From NCBI RefSeq assembly GCF_006491645.1, contig NZ_VDCZ01000005.1, positions 124,001-188,000 on the forward strand: DNA of 64,000 nt. The letters run 5' to 3'. Below are positions 30,492 through 37,583 of this stretch, in pieces. Position 1 is the first letter of the stretch, and the number at the start of each line of letters is the position of its first letter. The stretch comes from Flavobacterium profundi (GTDB taxonomy: Bacteria > Bacteroidota > Bacteroidia > Flavobacteriales > Flavobacteriaceae). Below the pieces are notes generated by a model. The model saw only the letters and a program-made list of their open reading frames with translations. It did no database searches and was not told where the DNA came from. The translations under genes and the position numbers were made by a program.

Positions 30492-30929
30492 TTAAAAAGG
30501 AGCGTTTCCTGATACTGTTATACCCATAGATCTAGCTGTTCCTGCAACCATACTCATTGCTTTTTCAATTGTAAAAGCATTAAGATCAGGCATTTTGTCT
30601 TCAGCGATAGTTCTGATTTGATCCCAAGTAACACTAGCTACTTTTTTACGATTCGGTTCACCTGAACCAGACTTAACTTTTGCTGCTTCTAAAATTTGAA
30701 TTGCAGCAGGTGGCGTTTTTACAACAAAATCGAAAGACTTGTCTTTATACACAGTAATTTGTACTGGTAAAACTTTGCCAGGTTTATCTTGAGTTCTAGC
30801 ATTAAATTGCTTACAAAACTCCATGATGTTAACCCCAGCAGCCCCCAAAGCAGGTCCAACCGGTGGCGATGGATTCGCAGCACCTCCCTTAACTTGTAGT
30901 TTAACTACTTTACTAACTTCTTTTGCCAT
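30492..30929 (-). CDS. rplK: 50S ribosomal protein uL11
   Basis: 145 residues; [36 protein letters not shown] is the typical N-terminus with the proline-rich hinge, and [33 protein letters not shown] the C-terminal rRNA-binding domain. It makes up the GTPase-associated centre with rRNA. It follows nusG after 64 nt, the longest internal gap of this part of the operon. Confidence 0.99.
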   Translation of the reverse strand: MAKEVSKVVKLQVKGGAANPSPPVGPALGAAGVNIMEFCKQFNARTQDKPGKVLPVQITVYKDKSFDFVVKTPPAAIQILEAAKVKSGSGEPNRKKVASVTWDQIRTIAEDKMPDLNAFTIEKAMSMVAGTARSMGITVSGNAPF

Positions 30930-30993
30930 TTTTAAAAAAATTTAGCACATCTATCAATTGGAAGCGATTGATGTGATTTATATATGTAACTGA

Positions 30994-31545
30994 TTATACT
31001 TTTTCAACTTGCATAAAACTCAACTCTAATGGTGTTTTTCTTCCAAAAATTTTCACCATAACTTCAAGTTTACGCTTTTCTTCATTAACTTTTTCAATTG
31101 CTCCATTAAAACCATTAAATGGACCATCAATAACTTTAACCGTTTCTCCAACAGAAAAAGGAATAGATACATTATCCACTTTAACAGATAACTCATCCAC
31201 TTTACCTAACATTCTATTCACCTCAGACATTCTTAATGGCACAGGCTCTCCTCCTTTAGTTTCACCTAAAAAACCGATTACTCCTGGAATAGATTTAATT
31301 ATATGCGGAACTTCACCAGTAAGATTAGCTTCAATCATAATATACCCAGGAAAATAAACTTTTTCCTTAGCTATTTTTTTCCCGTCTCTTACTTGCACCA
31401 CCTTTTCGGTTGGAACTAAAACTTGAGAAACATAGTCAGACATACCCAAACGTAGTGTTTCAGATTCAATATAAGCTTTCACTTTATTTTCCTGACCACT
31501 TACCGCTCTAACAACATACCATTTTTTTACATTATTATCCGCCAT
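30994..31545 (-). CDS. nusG: transcription termination/antitermination protein NusG
   Basis: 183 residues: NGN domain (KKWYVVRAVSGQENKVKAYIE ... FPGYIMIEA) and C-terminal KOW domain (FSVGETVKVIDGPFNGFNGAIEKVNEEK). It binds RNA polymerase and links it to Rho or to the ribosome. It starts 4 nt after secE. Confidence 0.99.
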   Translation of the reverse strand: MADNNVKKWYVVRAVSGQENKVKAYIESETLRLGMSDYVSQVLVPTEKVVQVRDGKKIAKEKVYFPGYIMIEANLTGEVPHIIKSIPGVIGFLGETKGGEPVPLRMSEVNRMLGKVDELSVKVDNVSIPFSVGETVKVIDGPFNGFNGAIEKVNEEKRKLEVMVKIFGRKTPLELSFMQVEKV

Positions 31546-31549
31546 GATC

Positions 31550-31744
31550 TTATCTTAGCAAGTTATGAAAGCCCTCTAGAGCTTTAACAAACAATTGATC
31601 TACACCAAAAGTCAAAAGCGCAAAAATCACTGAAAACAAAGCAACAATAATAGTTAGACGTTGTACTTCAGCCCATTCAGGCCACGTTACGTTAGATTTC
31701 AATTCTTGAAATGCTTCTGAAATATAGTTAACAAATTTTGCCAT
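31550..31744 (-). CDS. secE: preprotein translocase subunit SecE
   Basis: 64 residues, the short single-span form of SecE: an amphipathic helix (FVNYISEAFQELKSNVTWPEWAEVQRLT) followed by one transmembrane helix. It stabilises SecY in the translocon. It lies between tRNA-Trp and nusG, the usual place in Bacteroidota. Confidence 0.97.
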   Translation of the reverse strand: MAKFVNYISEAFQELKSNVTWPEWAEVQRLTIIVALFSVIFALLTFGVDQLFVKALEGFHNLLR

Positions 31745-31760
31745 TACTTTATATGATTTG

Positions 31761-31832
31761 CACGGGCGGAGGGATTCGAACCCCCATCAATGGTTTTGGA
31801 GACCACTATACTAGCCCTTGTACTACGCCCGT
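31761..31832 (-). tRNA. tRNA-Trp (CCA anticodon)
   Basis: Cloverleaf read on the minus strand: acceptor ACGGGCG pairs with CGCCCGT, discriminator G, anticodon loop with CCA, and the T arm GGGGGTTCGAATCCC. The 3' CCA is not encoded. It lies between tuf and secE and is probably cut from their common transcript. Confidence 0.96.
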
Positions 31833-31888
31833 TTATTATAAGCCAGTTGAAAAATCAACTGGCTTTTATTTATTTTATAGACTTAAAA

Positions 31889-33076
31889 TTAGTCTAAGAT
31901 TTCAGTTACCTGACCAGCACCAACTGTTCTACCACCTTCACGAACTGCGAAACGTAATCCAACAGATAATGCAATAGCACTTAATAATTTAACTTCAATA
32001 GTTAAGTTATCACCTGGCATAACCATCTCTACACCAGCTGGTAAAGTAATAGTACCTGTAACGTCAGTTGTACGTACATAGAACTGAGGACGGTAATTAT
32101 TATGGAATGGAGTGTGACGTCCACCTTCTTCTTTTTTCAAGATATAAACCTCTGCTTTAAAGTGAGCGTGCGGCTTAACAGATCCTGGTTTAACGATAAC
32201 CATACCTCTTTTGATATCTTCTTTAGCAATACCTCTTAATAAGATACCTGCATTATCTCCAGCTTCACCTCTATCAAGGATTTGACGGAACATTTCAATA
32301 CCAGTAATAGTTGAAGTTAATTTCTCAGCACCCATACCAACGATTTCTACTGGATCTCCAGTATTAGCAATACCAGTTTCGATACGACCTGTAGCAACAG
32401 TTCCACGACCAGTAATTGTAAATACATCCTCAACAGGCATTAAGAAAGGCTTATCAACATCACGAGCAGGTAATTCAATCCAGTTATCAACAGCTTCCAT
32501 TAAAGCTAAAACTGTATCAACCCATTTTGGCTCACCATTTAAAGCTCCTAAAGCAGAACCTTGGATAACAGGACCATTATCACCATCATATTGATAGAAA
32601 GATAATAAATCTCTAATTTCCATTTCAACAAGCTCTAACAACTCAGCATCATCAACCATATCAACTTTGTTCATGAAAACAACCATTCTTGGCACACCTA
32701 CTTGGCGACCTAAAAGGATGTGCTCACGAGTTTGTGGCATAGGACCATCTGTTGCAGCAACAACAAGAATAGCACCATCCATTTGCGCAGCACCTGTAAC
32801 CATGTTCTTAACGTAATCCGCGTGACCTGGACAGTCAACGTGAGCGTAGTGACGGTTTGCAGTTGCATATTCAACGTGAGATGTATTAATTGTAATACCT
32901 CTTTCTTTTTCTTCTGGAGCGTTATCAATCTGATCGAATGATTTAGCTTCTGAAAAACCAGCATCAGCTAATACCTTAGTAATTGCAGCTGTTAAAGTAG
33001 TTTTTCCGTGGTCAACGTGTCCGATAGTACCAATGTTTAAGTGTGGTTTGGAACGATCAAAATTTCCTTTTGCCAT
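31889..33076 (-). CDS. tuf: translation elongation factor Tu
   Basis: 395 residues. G1 [10 protein letters not shown]3 [10 protein letters not shown]4 NKVDMVD, G5-like SALGAL, then the two beta-barrel domains ([55 protein letters not shown]). It delivers aminoacyl-tRNA to the ribosome. It sits between tRNA-Thr(GGT) and tRNA-Trp in one transcript driven by the promoter at 33461-33489. Confidence 0.99.
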   Translation of the reverse strand: MAKGNFDRSKPHLNIGTIGHVDHGKTTLTAAITKVLADAGFSEAKSFDQIDNAPEEKERGITINTSHVEYATANRHYAHVDCPGHADYVKNMVTGAAQMDGAILVVAATDGPMPQTREHILLGRQVGVPRMVVFMNKVDMVDDAELLELVEMEIRDLLSFYQYDGDNGPVIQGSALGALNGEPKWVDTVLALMEAVDNWIELPARDVDKPFLMPVEDVFTITGRGTVATGRIETGIANTGDPVEIVGMGAEKLTSTITGIEMFRQILDRGEAGDNAGILLRGIAKEDIKRGMVIVKPGSVKPHAHFKAEVYILKKEEGGRHTPFHNNYRPQFYVRTTDVTGTITLPAGVEMVMPGDNLTIEVKLLSAIALSVGLRFAVREGGRTVGAGQVTEILD

Positions 33077-33134
33077 GATTTAATAATTTAATCTTAGTTA
33101 TATATTAGTGTTCAAAAATTATAAACATATCCAG

Positions 33135-33206
33135 AGCCAATGACGGGAATTGAACCCGTGACCTCTTCCTTACCAAGGAAGCACTCTACCCCTGAGCTAC
33201 ACCGGC
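33135..33206 (-). tRNA. tRNA-Thr (GGT anticodon)
   Basis: Minus-strand cloverleaf with acceptor GCCGGTG/CATTGGC (two G-U pairs), discriminator T, anticodon GGT in CTTGGTAAG, T arm ACGGGTTCAATTCCCGT. No encoded CCA. Confidence 0.95.
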
Positions 33207-33232
33207 TTGTTTGTCATCAACAGGTATGTTAG

Positions 33233-33313
33233 TGGGGAGAGCAGGATTCGAACCTGCGAAGGTTTCCCAGCAGATTTACAGTCTGCCCTCGTTGGCCGCT
33301 TGAGTATCTCCCC
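33233..33313 (-). tRNA. tRNA-Tyr (GTA anticodon)
   Basis: Class II tRNA of 81 nt with a long variable arm; acceptor GGGGAGA/TCTCCCC, discriminator A, anticodon GTA in ACTGTAAAT. No encoded CCA. Confidence 0.95.
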
Positions 33314-33348
33314 AGACCTTCTTTATTATCAGTTACTTATCTTTTTTG

Positions 33349-33422
33349 AGCCGATGGAGGGACTCGAACCCACGACCTGCTGATTACAAATCAGCTGCTC
33401 TAGCCAGCTGAGCTACACCGGC
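33349..33422 (-). tRNA. tRNA-Thr (TGT anticodon)
   Basis: Minus-strand cloverleaf, acceptor GCCGGTG/CATCGGC, discriminator T, anticodon TGT in the loop TTTGTAA, T arm GTGGGTTCGAGTCCC. First gene of the tRNA-tuf-rpo block. No encoded CCA. Confidence 0.95.
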
Positions 33423-33431
33423 AACTATAAT

Positions 33432-33459
33432 AAAAAAAGTCCGCTATTTCTAACGGACT
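33432..33459 (-). terminator. hpf terminator overlapping the tRNA-tuf promoter start
   Basis: AGTCCG / CGGACT stem followed on the minus strand by T7. It ends transcription coming from xerC-hpf; the start site of the next promoter falls within its 5' arm. Confidence 0.82.
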
Positions 33460-33460
33460 G

Positions 33461-33489
33461 CAAATGTATAGAATTTATTTTTTATTCAA
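33461..33489 (-). promoter_or_regulatory. promoter of the tRNA-tuf-secE-nusG-rpl block
   Basis: Minus-strand TTG (33487-33489), 18-nt spacer, TACATTTG (33461-33468): full match to the Bacteroidota promoter. Confidence 0.8.
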
Positions 33490-33513
33490 AACTTTTTTTA
33501 GCTTTTTTTTTAT

Positions 33514-33816
33514 TTAAGCATGCGCTCTTATTTTTTCCTTATACTTTACTAATATTCTTTCCAGTGATTCTTCAGAAAGATCAACCGCTTCCTCAAAGGT
33601 TTTGCATGTTTTTTTTACTAAAAATTCCTCACCTGGAACATGTACTTTCACCTCTACTGTTTTATTTTCTTTATCACTTGTGTTTTCAAGTTTTAAATAA
33701 ACTTCTGAAGAAATTACTTTATCAAAATACTTTTCTAATTTATCTAATCGCTCTTGAACAAAGTTGACTAGTTTTTTGTCAACATTAAAATTAACTGCCT
33801 GAACATTTACTTTCAT
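33514..33816 (-). CDS. hpf: ribosome hibernation-promoting factor, short HPF/YfiA type
   Basis: 100 residues with the HPF fold: KVNVQAVNFNVDKKLVNFVQERLDKLEKYFD at the start and LVKKTCKTFEEAVDLSEESLERILVKYKEKIR at the end. It binds the 30S decoding region in stationary phase. Only the N-terminal domain is present, as in short HPF/YfiA, so 70S dimerisation by a long-form tail is not expected. It follows the tyrosine recombinase gene by 34 nt on the same transcript. Confidence 0.95.
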   Translation of the reverse strand: MKVNVQAVNFNVDKKLVNFVQERLDKLEKYFDKVISSEVYLKLENTSDKENKTVEVKVHVPGEEFLVKKTCKTFEEAVDLSEESLERILVKYKEKIRAHA

Positions 33817-33850
33817 ACTTTTTAAAAATTACTTAGGTTAGACAAGTGAA

Positions 33851-34747
33851 TTATTTTTGGTTTCTAGGATGCGCTTCTTGATACACTTTTTTTAACTCTG
33901 CGAGGCTACTATGAGTATATATTTGTGTTGACGACAAACTAGCATGACCTAACAATTCTTTAACTGAATTTAAATCGGCACCATTATTTAGCAAGTGAGT
34001 TGCGAAGGAGTGCCTAAGAACGTGAGGACTCTTTTTAACTTTAAGAGACACACTACTAAAGTAATCATTAATTAATCGATAGACAAATGATTCACTAACT
34101 TTATTTCCTGTTTTAGACAAAATTAACACATCTACAGAAGACGATGCTGCTTTCTCAGGTCTTAACTTAAGATATTCTTTTAGCAATTGCGCTGTACATT
34201 GCAACAAAGGAATAATTCTTTCTTTATTTCTTTTCCCTAAGACTTTTATGGTTTGGCTAGAGAAATCAATTTGTGTTATTTTTAAATTGATTAATTCTGC
34301 TCTTCGCATTCCAGTTGTATAAAAAAGTTCAATAATTAATTGATTCCTTACTCCTTCAAAATCATTTGTAAACTCATTTAATTCAAAAACATTTTGCATT
34401 TCTTTTTCCGAAAAAGGAATTTGAACTTTCTTAGGTGTTTTTAAAGATTTATGTTTTAACAGAGGACTAACCTCTATTTGTTTGATTTTAAGAAGAAATT
34501 TGTAAAACGATTTTAAGGAAGAAATTTTTCTATTGACGGATTGATTTGAAATATCATTTTCCACTAAAGAAACAATCCAGTTTCGAATCAAAGGATACAC
34601 CACTTTTTCTAAGACAATTGAATCATGATGATTTTTTAGAAATTGTTGAAATGAAAGAACATCCGCCAAATACGCATTTACAGTAAGCACAGAATACTTC
34701 TTTTCTTTTTCTAGATAATCTCGATATGCTTGTACATTATTCACCAT
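33851..34747 (-). CDS. xerC: tyrosine recombinase, XerC/XerD type
   Basis: 298 residues, the length of Xer recombinases. An N-terminal SAM-like core-binding domain (about 1-95) and a catalytic domain with R148 (TTGMRRAEL), K172, H242-xx-R245 (HVLRHSFATHLL), H268 (LLGHASL) and the nucleophile Y277 (TQIYTH). It resolves chromosome dimers at dif. It lies in a housekeeping block (rpsU-xer-hpf), without integrase neighbours or att sites, so it is a resident Xer protein, not a mobile-element integrase. XerC or XerD is not separable here; the symbol is tentative. Confidence 0.92.
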   Translation of the reverse strand: MVNNVQAYRDYLEKEKKYSVLTVNAYLADVLSFQQFLKNHHDSIVLEKVVYPLIRNWIVSLVENDISNQSVNRKISSLKSFYKFLLKIKQIEVSPLLKHKSLKTPKKVQIPFSEKEMQNVFELNEFTNDFEGVRNQLIIELFYTTGMRRAELINLKITQIDFSSQTIKVLGKRNKERIIPLLQCTAQLLKEYLKLRPEKAASSSVDVLILSKTGNKVSESFVYRLINDYFSSVSLKVKKSPHVLRHSFATHLLNNGADLNSVKELLGHASLSSTQIYTHSSLAELKKVYQEAHPRNQK

Positions 34748-34752
34748 ATAAA

Positions 34753-34796
34753 AAAACCGTTAGAAACAAAGTTACACTTTATTCACTAACGGTTTT
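34753..34796 (-). terminator. rpsU terminator with a promoter motif in its loop
   Basis: AAAACCGTTAG / CTAACGGTTTT with a 22-nt loop, T7 after it on the minus strand. The loop contains TAACTTTG (34767-34774), a match to TAnnTTTG, 20 nt before the xerC ATG. Confidence 0.8.
34767..34774 (-). promoter_or_regulatory. -7 promoter element of xerC-hpf inside the rpsU terminator loop
   Basis: TAACTTTG on the minus strand; no TTG at the -33 distance. Confidence 0.45.
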
Positions 34797-34815
34797 ATAT
34801 TTTGAATTCAAAATA

Positions 34816-35010
34816 TTAAGACTCTAAAGAATCTTTTAATCTTTGAATGTAAGCAGCTTTTTGAATTACAGCTCTTTTAACGATTGACGGTTTGTGGAAA
34901 GCTTGTCTCGCTCTTAATTGACGAACAGTTCCAGTTTTATCAAATTTTCTTTTGTAACGTTTTAACGCTTTATCGATATTTTCTCCGTCTTTAATTGGAA
35001 TAATTAACAT
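34816..35010 (-). CDS. rpsU: 30S ribosomal protein bS21
   Basis: 64 residues: LIIPIKDGENIDKALKRYKRKFDKTGTVRQLRARQAFHKPSIVKRAVIQKAAYIQRLK, the usual short basic bS21 with the Bacteroidota style C-terminus. In flavobacterial ribosomes bS21 helps bury the anti-Shine-Dalgarno end of 16S rRNA, which explains why most mRNAs lack such sites. This gene is the clear exception in the window: a strong Shine-Dalgarno lies 8 nt before its ATG (see 35019-35029). It has its own promoter and terminator. Confidence 0.98.
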   Translation of the reverse strand: MLIIPIKDGENIDKALKRYKRKFDKTGTVRQLRARQAFHKPSIVKRAVIQKAAYIQRLKDSLES

Positions 35011-35018
35011 AGTTTAGG

Positions 35019-35029
35019 CACCCCCTTTC
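35019..35029 (-). promoter_or_regulatory. extended Shine-Dalgarno of rpsU
   Basis: Minus strand GAAAGGGGGTG would pair over 11 nt with the 16S 3' end CACCUCCUUUC, with one G-U pair, 8 nt before the ATG. No other gene start examined here has a comparable site. Confidence 0.85.
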
Positions 35030-35039
35030 ATTTAGACTG

Positions 35040-35068
35040 CAAAAGTAATCATTAATTTTAAAAATCAA
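35040..35068 (-). promoter_or_regulatory. promoter of rpsU
   Basis: Minus-strand TTG (35066-35068), 18-nt spacer, TACTTTTG (35040-35047). The leader is only about 25 nt and consists mainly of the Shine-Dalgarno. Confidence 0.78.
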
Positions 35069-35110
35069 ATTGTTTTTTTTATTTTTTTATCTTTTCAAAG
35101 CAATACACCT

Positions 35111-35264
35111 TAGCCCTGATGGAAAGGATATCCTTTTATTGTTTTTATACTATAATTTGTTATAAAAAAAGAGCGCCCGATTAGGAAGCTCCTTTTTTTA
35201 TTAGAAATTTGTATAGAAGCAATAAAAGATAGCATAAACAGCAGGATTAGCTTCTATACAAATT
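35111..35264 (+). ncRNA. structured intergenic repeat, copy B, with nested hairpins
   Basis: 5' block TAGCCCTGATGGAAAGGAT then ATCCTTTTATTG (35129-35141), which pairs with CAATAAAAGAT (35220-35230) before the 3' block AGCATAAACAGCAGGA. CCTG pairs with CAGG. Between the halves sits a terminator-like hairpin (35162-35201), and a perfect 15-bp inverted repeat (35206-35220 / 35250-35264) flanks the 3' block. Confidence 0.68.
35162..35201 (-). terminator. terminator-like hairpin inside repeat copy B
   Basis: TAAAAAAAGAGC / GCTCCTTTTTTTA, symmetric A/T runs; it could end the acyl-CoA dehydrogenase transcript on the minus strand. Confidence 0.6.
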
Positions 35265-35274
35265 GAATCTTTAT

Positions 35275-36444
35275 TTATTCAACTGCTGGTTTATAGTTTT
35301 GATTATCAATAATCATTTTAGATAAAATTTCTTTTAAAATTTCAGAAGTTCCACCACCAATAGGACCTAAACGACTATCTCTAAACAAACGAGCCAATGG
35401 ATATTCTTCCATATAGCCATAACCGCCTAGCATTTGCAAGCAACTATATATGGTTTCATCGGCCACTTTAGTAGATTTTAACTTAGCCATTGTAGCCTCT
35501 TTTACCACATATTCTCCTTGATCCAAACGAGCGACTGCCTCATAATTAAATATTTTACAGTGCTCTACATCAGTAGCATGTTCTACTAATTTATGACGTA
35601 ACGCTTGAAATTTATTTATTGTTTTACCAAAAGCCTCTCTTTGAGACATATAAGAAATTGTATAATCGATAGCATATTCTGCTCTTGCATGGGCATTAAT
35701 AGCCATAATTAGGCGTTCCAATGCAAAATGCTGCATGATATATGGAAAACCTTTCCCCTCTTCTCCCATTAAGTTTTGAGATGGAATTACCACATTATCA
35801 AAAGAGATTTCAGCAGTATCGGAAGCTTTCCAGCCTAATTTATCTAATTTAGTTGCTGTTATTCCTGTTTCTTTTGCATCAACTAAGAAAATACTGATTC
35901 CTTTATTACCAAGTTCAGGATTGGTTTTTGCAGCAACAACATAATAATCAGCATAAAAACCATTGGTAATAAATGTTTTAGAACCATTAATCACGTACGT
36001 ATCGCCTTTTTTTAATGCCGTTGTTCGCATTCCTGCTACATCACTCCCACCGAAAGGTTCGGTTATGCATAAGGCTCCTATTTTATCACCAGAAATACTA
36101 GGTGCTAAATACGCTTGTTTGATTTGTTCGTCTCCCTCAGCGTTTAGATGCGTCATTGCCAAGTAAGAATGTGCCCACATAGCTGCCGCAAAACCAGCAG
36201 ATTTAATTTTTTGTAACTCTTCTAAAAAAATTACAGTGTAAAATAAATCTAAATTTAATCCGCCATATACTTCTGGGTATTTTATTCCGAAAAACCCCAT
36301 TTCTCCAAATTTTTTCCATATAAAACGGTCAATTGAACCAGTTTTTTCCCATTGTTCAATATGTGGCATGACTTCTTTTTGCAAAAAGTCTCTAAAACTA
36401 GATCTAAATAATTGATGTTCTTCTGTGAAGTATTTCGAATTCAT
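35275..36444 (-). CDS. acyl-CoA dehydrogenase
   Basis: 389 residues, the length of FAD-dependent acyl-CoA dehydrogenases. Motifs: CITEPFGGSDVAGMRTTA (first family signature), QMLGGYGYMEEYPLARLFRDSRLGPIGGGTSEI (second signature, with an acidic residue in the catalytic-base region YMEEYP). Oxidises an acyl-CoA to the 2-enoyl-CoA and passes electrons to ETF. Chain-length or branched-chain specificity cannot be read. It lies 37 nt after the helix-hairpin-helix gene on the same strand with no promoter motif seen between them. Confidence 0.94.
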   Translation of the reverse strand: MNSKYFTEEHQLFRSSFRDFLQKEVMPHIEQWEKTGSIDRFIWKKFGEMGFFGIKYPEVYGGLNLDLFYTVIFLEELQKIKSAGFAAAMWAHSYLAMTHLNAEGDEQIKQAYLAPSISGDKIGALCITEPFGGSDVAGMRTTALKKGDTYVINGSKTFITNGFYADYYVVAAKTNPELGNKGISIFLVDAKETGITATKLDKLGWKASDTAEISFDNVVIPSQNLMGEEGKGFPYIMQHFALERLIMAINAHARAEYAIDYTISYMSQREAFGKTINKFQALRHKLVEHATDVEHCKIFNYEAVARLDQGEYVVKEATMAKLKSTKVADETIYSCLQMLGGYGYMEEYPLARLFRDSRLGPIGGGTSEILKEILSKMIIDNQNYKPAVE

Positions 36445-36481
36445 AAATGTGTAACTAATGTGTTTAAATTGAGCTATTTTT

Positions 36482-37369
36482 TTAGAATTCCAAATATAAG
36501 GCGATTATTTTTAATTTTTCTAAAGGACAGTTGTTAATTTTTGCTAAATCTTCAATAGAATGAAAAATTCCGTTCATACTTCTATAGGTTACAATTTGTT
36601 TAGCAAAAGCATAATTAAAATAAGGAAACTCACTTAATTCTTTGACGGAAGCATTATTAATATTTATTTTTTTGACTACAACATCTTTAGGAACAAAAAA
36701 ATGTTGTTTACAACTTTCTAAAATTTCTGGTGAAATACCCCACACAAATTCCAATTGGTCTACAGAAGCAAAAGCACCAAACTTATTTTTTTCTTTAAGA
36801 ATGATGTCTGATATCTTATCACCAATACCGTATATTTTCATTAAATCTTCTTTAGAAGCTTCGTTTAAATTTACGGGGTTTATAATCTCTTTTTTCTTGT
36901 TAGAAAACGTTTCAAACACAGGTTGCTTTTTAGTTTTAGTAACCCAATCTGGAAATTTAAAAAAAGGGTCTATCTTTTGCAGTAGCTCATTAGAAACCTG
37001 AGTAACCTCTTGAAATTCTTTAGCAGAATTTACATATTGATTCTTTGCTCTAAATTGATGCAATCGATCAATTTCAACAATAGACATCCCTAACATATAC
37101 CCTTTGTAATCGGAAATAAAATTAGGATTAAAAGGTTGTATCTGATAACTGGTTTCCGTTTTTACCTTTTTAATGCTATCGATTTTAGATTGCACCAACA
37201 GCCACTCTTGATTTTCTTTAGACTCCGCTTTAAAACTAAAAAGCCCTGATTTAAGTCCGTAGTAAATGAACTGAAGTAGCACAATTAGTATTGCTAATAA
37301 AAAAATCCCACTTCTATGTTCTCTCGAAAATAGAAAGTAGGATTTTAAAAATTGTATTTGCTTTTTCAA
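36482..37369 (-). CDS. membrane-anchored helix-hairpin-helix (ComEA-like) protein
   Basis: 295 residues: one transmembrane helix near residues 18-38, a linker, then repeated helix-hairpin-helix motifs (INPVNLNEASKEDLMKIYGIGDKISDIILKEKNKFG and ININNASVKELSEFPYFNYAFAKQIVTYRSMNG, with a third weaker one ahead). Such domains bind DNA non-specifically; ComEA relatives take part in DNA uptake in competent bacteria, but no other competence gene is nearby. The first 25 codons contain a terminator-like hairpin (37303-37345). It follows the MetS gene by 38 nt. Confidence 0.88.
   Translation of the reverse strand: MKKQIQFLKSYFLFSREHRSGIFLLAILIVLLQFIYYGLKSGLFSFKAESKENQEWLLVQSKIDSIKKVKTETSYQIQPFNPNFISDYKGYMLGMSIVEIDRLHQFRAKNQYVNSAKEFQEVTQVSNELLQKIDPFFKFPDWVTKTKKQPVFETFSNKKKEIINPVNLNEASKEDLMKIYGIGDKISDIILKEKNKFGAFASVDQLEFVWGISPEILESCKQHFFVPKDVVVKKININNASVKELSEFPYFNYAFAKQIVTYRSMNGIFHSIEDLAKINNCPLEKLKIIALYLEF
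37294..37345 (-). terminator. terminator-like hairpin within the 5' coding part of the helix-hairpin-helix gene
   Basis: Left arm 37303-37317 and right arm 37330-37345 pair over 14 bp with one mismatch and one bulge; on the minus strand it is followed directly by T7. It starts at about codon 9 of the gene. Confidence 0.5.
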
Positions 37370-37407
37370 AACAAATTATTCCAAATAGGTGATTAAAAAA
37401 AGAAAAA

Positions 37408-37566
37408 TTATTCTTTTTCTTGTCTTACCAATTCATCATCATTTTCACTATAGGAATCTGGTTCTGGTTTAGGTGGAATAGTTAATACTTTATAGAAAAA
37501 ATAACTTGCAAAAGAAATTACGATTCCTTGTGCTACAAGCATTGTTATTAAGGCTGATGTATTCAT
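37408..37566 (-). CDS. metS: MetS-type small subunit of the NSS transporter
   Basis: 52 residues from ATG 37566 to TAA 37408: a short N-terminal helix that spans the membrane (SALITMLVAQGIVISFASYFFYKVL) and an acidic, proline-containing cytoplasmic tail. It starts 17 nt after the stop of the large NSS transporter gene. Two-component NSS systems such as MetPS of Corynebacterium need a small single-span subunit of this kind for uptake of methionine and alanine. Size, hydrophobicity and position all agree; it is easily missed because of its length. Confidence 0.85.
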   Translation of the reverse strand: MNTSALITMLVAQGIVISFASYFFYKVLTIPPKPEPDSYSENDDELVRQEKE

Positions 37567-37583
37567 TTTTTTTATTTTTAAAA

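Noticed and set aside
31738..31977. 79-residue plus-strand frame over tRNA-Trp and the end of tuf
   Set aside because: Composed of the complement of a tRNA gene and of tuf; cannot be a real gene.
33851..34747. Tyrosine recombinase as sign of a mobile element
   Set aside because: Length, catalytic residues and housekeeping neighbours fit a resident XerC/XerD; no att repeats or cargo near the tRNA genes.
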